In this document: positions 62,298-64,000 of the stretch, in pieces
How positions within the stretch are numbered: position 1 is the first letter of the stretch
How the letters are laid out: the number at the start of each line of letters is the position of its first letter
From: Chitinophaga filiformis
GTDB lineage: Bacteria > Bacteroidota > Bacteroidia > Chitinophagales > Chitinophagaceae
Direction: 5' to 3'
DNA: 64,000 nucleotides
Assembly: GCF_900102545.1 (NCBI RefSeq)
Contig: NZ_FNBN01000001.1
Location: forward strand, 668,477 to 732,476
Program-made: the position numbers and the translations under genes
The notes under the pieces: model-generated
Databases searched by the model: none
Seen by the model: the letters and a program-made list of their open reading frames with translations, nothing else
What the model was told of the DNA's origin: nothing

Positions 62298-64000
62298 CTA
62301 CTTCCAAGTTGGCTTATTAGATTCCATTTTATCCAAAGTAGTTTTGAGAACATCATCATTGGGTTCAATATCGATAGCTTTACGTTCCCATTCTATTGCT
62401 TGATCCTTTAAACCCAGTTTAAATAACAGATTAGCATAAGTATCAACGAAATAGGCATCTTTTACCTTCTCCATGCTGATTTTACTCATCTGCAACGCTG
62501 TTTTTAAACTATTGTTATTACTGGATCGCTCAAAGGCAAACCAAGCAATATTATTTAACAATGTAGGCCCTATCCAGCTTCTCTCCCGACCATAGTTCTT
62601 ATACCAACCATCCACTACTTCATCAAATAGCTTCACGTCCTGATTATTAACTGCGTAAAGCACTTTAGATTGAAGTATAGCCTCTTCGCCAAACACTCCA
62701 TACTTTGGTATAACTTTTTTCTCTATGAAAGACCACTTAAGAGAATCTATATTTGAATTGAAGGAATCAATATAAGTCCTTGACAGGACTTTAACTATAT
62801 AAGAGTCAGCAACATCAGCGCCTAATAAAATGTTAATTTTCCGCCTATTCTTCAACAGAATTTCAAATCCATAATCTGTATCAGTCTGAACAAACTTCAA
62901 AATATATTTCAAATTACTTGAACTGAGAGGTTGTTCAACTTTGTGCAGATAGTCATTCATCAACATTCTAACCATTTCATAGTCTTTGTTGGCATTTGCC
63001 ATAATAGTAAGATTCCTAAGAAATGTCGAATCATTCCTGCCCGCTCTATACTCTTTTATACGGTCTGAATACCTCATAACAACTTGTTCCGCCACTTCCA
63101 ATTTTAAATCATTTACATCACGATTCCATGTCGAGGGCCATATTTTTTCATTTATTTTTTTTACTATTGGCAATGGCACTTTTATTAAAGCCCTGTCATA
63201 GGTAATCAAGCCATTCTGCTCAGATTCAACATCAGTCAATTGGGTATAAATTGACGCTGATAGCCCTTCTTGTTTTAACGAATTAATCGAATCCACCATA
63301 TTCCTATACTTGCTTTTCATTACTTCTGGTTGAACAACTCCATCATATCCCCAACCAGCTACAAGATCGTCCCACAAATGATCCTCCACTGGCACTCCAA
63401 TTCCACCAAACTCGCCAAGTACTCTCGCTTTACCTGGCATTGGAAGTGCATTACGAGGGATGGGATAAGAATGTACATCTGTCATATCTGAAGAAATATA
63501 TGCATTGGGAGATGGGCTTCTCAATTGATCATCAACATATAATAACTCTCCTGAGTGACCATTTACTAAGCGAGAAGGATCTAATTTTTTAACCTTCTCA
63601 GTAATACGCTGCTGGTCGTATTGTCCCCATTTTTCATTAAAAATGATCCATGTCGTAATACATGGATGACTATAAAGCTGATTAATAGTTTCGTCTATCT
63701 GCGTTTCAAAAAAAGACTTAGCTTCATTCCCAAGTTTCTGATTAGGGCTTACAAAATCTTGCCACACCAACATTCCAAGCCTGTCCGCATGAAAATACCA
63801 GCGTGCTGGTTCTATTTTCATATGTTTCCGAATGGTATTAAATCCCATAGCTTTTGAAGCCTTTATATCGAACATTAGAGCTTCATCTGTTGGCGAGGTA
63901 TATAATCCCTCCGGCCAGTATCCTTGGTCTAGTATACCAAGATTGTATGTATACTTATTATTTAGAAAGATGCGATCATATCCTTTTTCATCTTTCCTAA
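62298..64000 (-). CDS. Glycoside hydrolase family 2 with thioredoxin-type helical tail (5' end outside window)
   Basis: The reading frame stays open to the window end (translation continues upstream with QGYWPEGLYTSPTDEALM, a GH2 core sequence), so the N-terminal part is missing. The TIM barrel shows the acid/base Glu in WIIFNEKWGQ and a nucleophile Glu in RVLGEFGGIG. After the barrel (about YTQLTDVESEQNGLITYDR) comes a helical tail of some 280 residues, including RNLTIMANANKDYEMVRML and a TPR-like end DTYANLLFKLGLKDQAIEWERKA. Such helical domains normally follow thioredoxin folds in Bacteroidota proteins. The sequence is AT-rich like the adjacent peptidase gene. Confidence 0.85.
   Translation of the reverse strand, partial: RKDEKGYDRIFLNNKYTYNLGILDQGYWPEGLYTSPTDEALMFDIKASKAMGFNTIRKHMKIEPARWYFHADRLGMLVWQDFVSPNQKLGNEAKSFFETQIDETINQLYSHPCITTWIIFNEKWGQYDQQRITEKVKKLDPSRLVNGHSGELLYVDDQLRSPSPNAYISSDMTDVHSYPIPRNALPMPGKARVLGEFGGIGVPVEDHLWDDLVAGWGYDGVVQPEVMKSKYRNMVDSINSLKQEGLSASIYTQLTDVESEQNGLITYDRALIKVPLPIVKKINEKIWPSTWNRDVNDLKLEVAEQVVMRYSDRIKEYRAGRNDSTFLRNLTIMANANKDYEMVRMLMNDYLHKVEQPLSSSNLKYILKFVQTDTDYGFEILLKNRRKINILLGADVADSYIVKVLSRTYIDSFNSNIDSLKWSFIEKKVIPKYGVFGEEAILQSKVLYAVNNQDVKLFDEVVDGWYKNYGRERSWIGPTLLNNIAWFAFERSSNNNSLKTALQMSKISMEKVKDAYFVDTYANLLFKLGLKDQAIEWERKAIDIEPNDDVLKTTLDKMESNKPTWK

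Noticed and set aside
1-64000. CRISPR array, insertion sequence, prophage or rRNA
   Set aside because: No regularly spaced direct repeats with unique spacers, no transposase or integrase motif and no rRNA-like sequence were seen. The repeats present are tandem 11-mers or hairpins.

Overview
The window looks like chromosomal DNA of a Chitinophaga-like member of the Bacteroidota. The evidence is many exported glycan-degrading enzymes, a C-terminal type IX secretion sorting domain on a pectate lyase, a TonB-dependent receptor with a carboxypeptidase-regulatory-like front domain, Bacteroidota-type promoters (TAnnTTTG -7 boxes), mostly absent Shine-Dalgarno sequences, and families typical of the phylum (DUF6520, HisKA_2 kinases fused to TPRs, DUF4369). 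This assignment is inferred from gene content, not from a marker gene. I see no transposase, integrase, phage module, rRNA or CRISPR array; there is one tRNA (Pro, anticodon TGG).

Layout. 1-5.2 kb: a TPR protein, then a three-gene operon of a Tat-exported FAD amine oxidase, a Tat-exported PLP aminotransferase and a secreted Hint-domain protein. 5.2-9.5 kb: an orphan EF-G with an attenuator-like hairpin in its leader, a 42-residue peptide gene with its own promoter and terminator, a DUF434 protein and AlkB. 9.5-9.9 kb: a gene-less patch of 11-bp tandem repeats and GC-rich hairpin repeats. 10-19.9 kb: PL38-like lyase, GH16 glucanase, GH127 arabinofuranosidase with a BNR propeller, an alpha/beta hydrolase and lipoproteins, interrupted by an AT-rich anti-phage dCTP deaminase (AvcD/DCD type) overlapping a 66-residue ORF. 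20-29.5 kb: a GNAT/synthetase-like/AraC operon, a PLP decarboxylase with an unknown partner, a DoxX-YCII/DGPF-ECF42 sigma operon, an ATP-grasp protein and a nitrilase. 29.5-42.1 kb: PL1 pectate lyase, YceI, a TylF-like methyltransferase, tRNA-Pro, a GH2 beta-galactosidase, a Bcr/CflA exporter and a D-Ala-D-Ala-ligase-like ATP-grasp enzyme. 42.6-50 kb: three tandem paralogous HisKA_2 sensor kinases with a sigma-54 response regulator. 50-58.3 kb: a TonB receptor with a thioredoxin, a solo DUF4369-like protein, and an AraC/SDR/SDR/DoxX/SnoaL-like run. 58.3-64 kb: an orphan plus-strand hairpin, a DUF6520 peptide, an S9 peptidase and a GH2 enzyme (cut by the window end) whose tail resembles the helical domain of Bacteroidota thioredoxin proteins.

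Working together: the glycoside hydrolases and lyases fit plant or microbial polysaccharide use, although no SusC/SusD pair is present. The most notable items are the dCTP deaminase with its overlapping small ORF, the oxidase/aminotransferase/Hint operon, the leader hairpin of the EF-G gene, the dispersed 11-bp repeats and the GH2 fusion. All functional statements rest on reading motifs; no database search was run.
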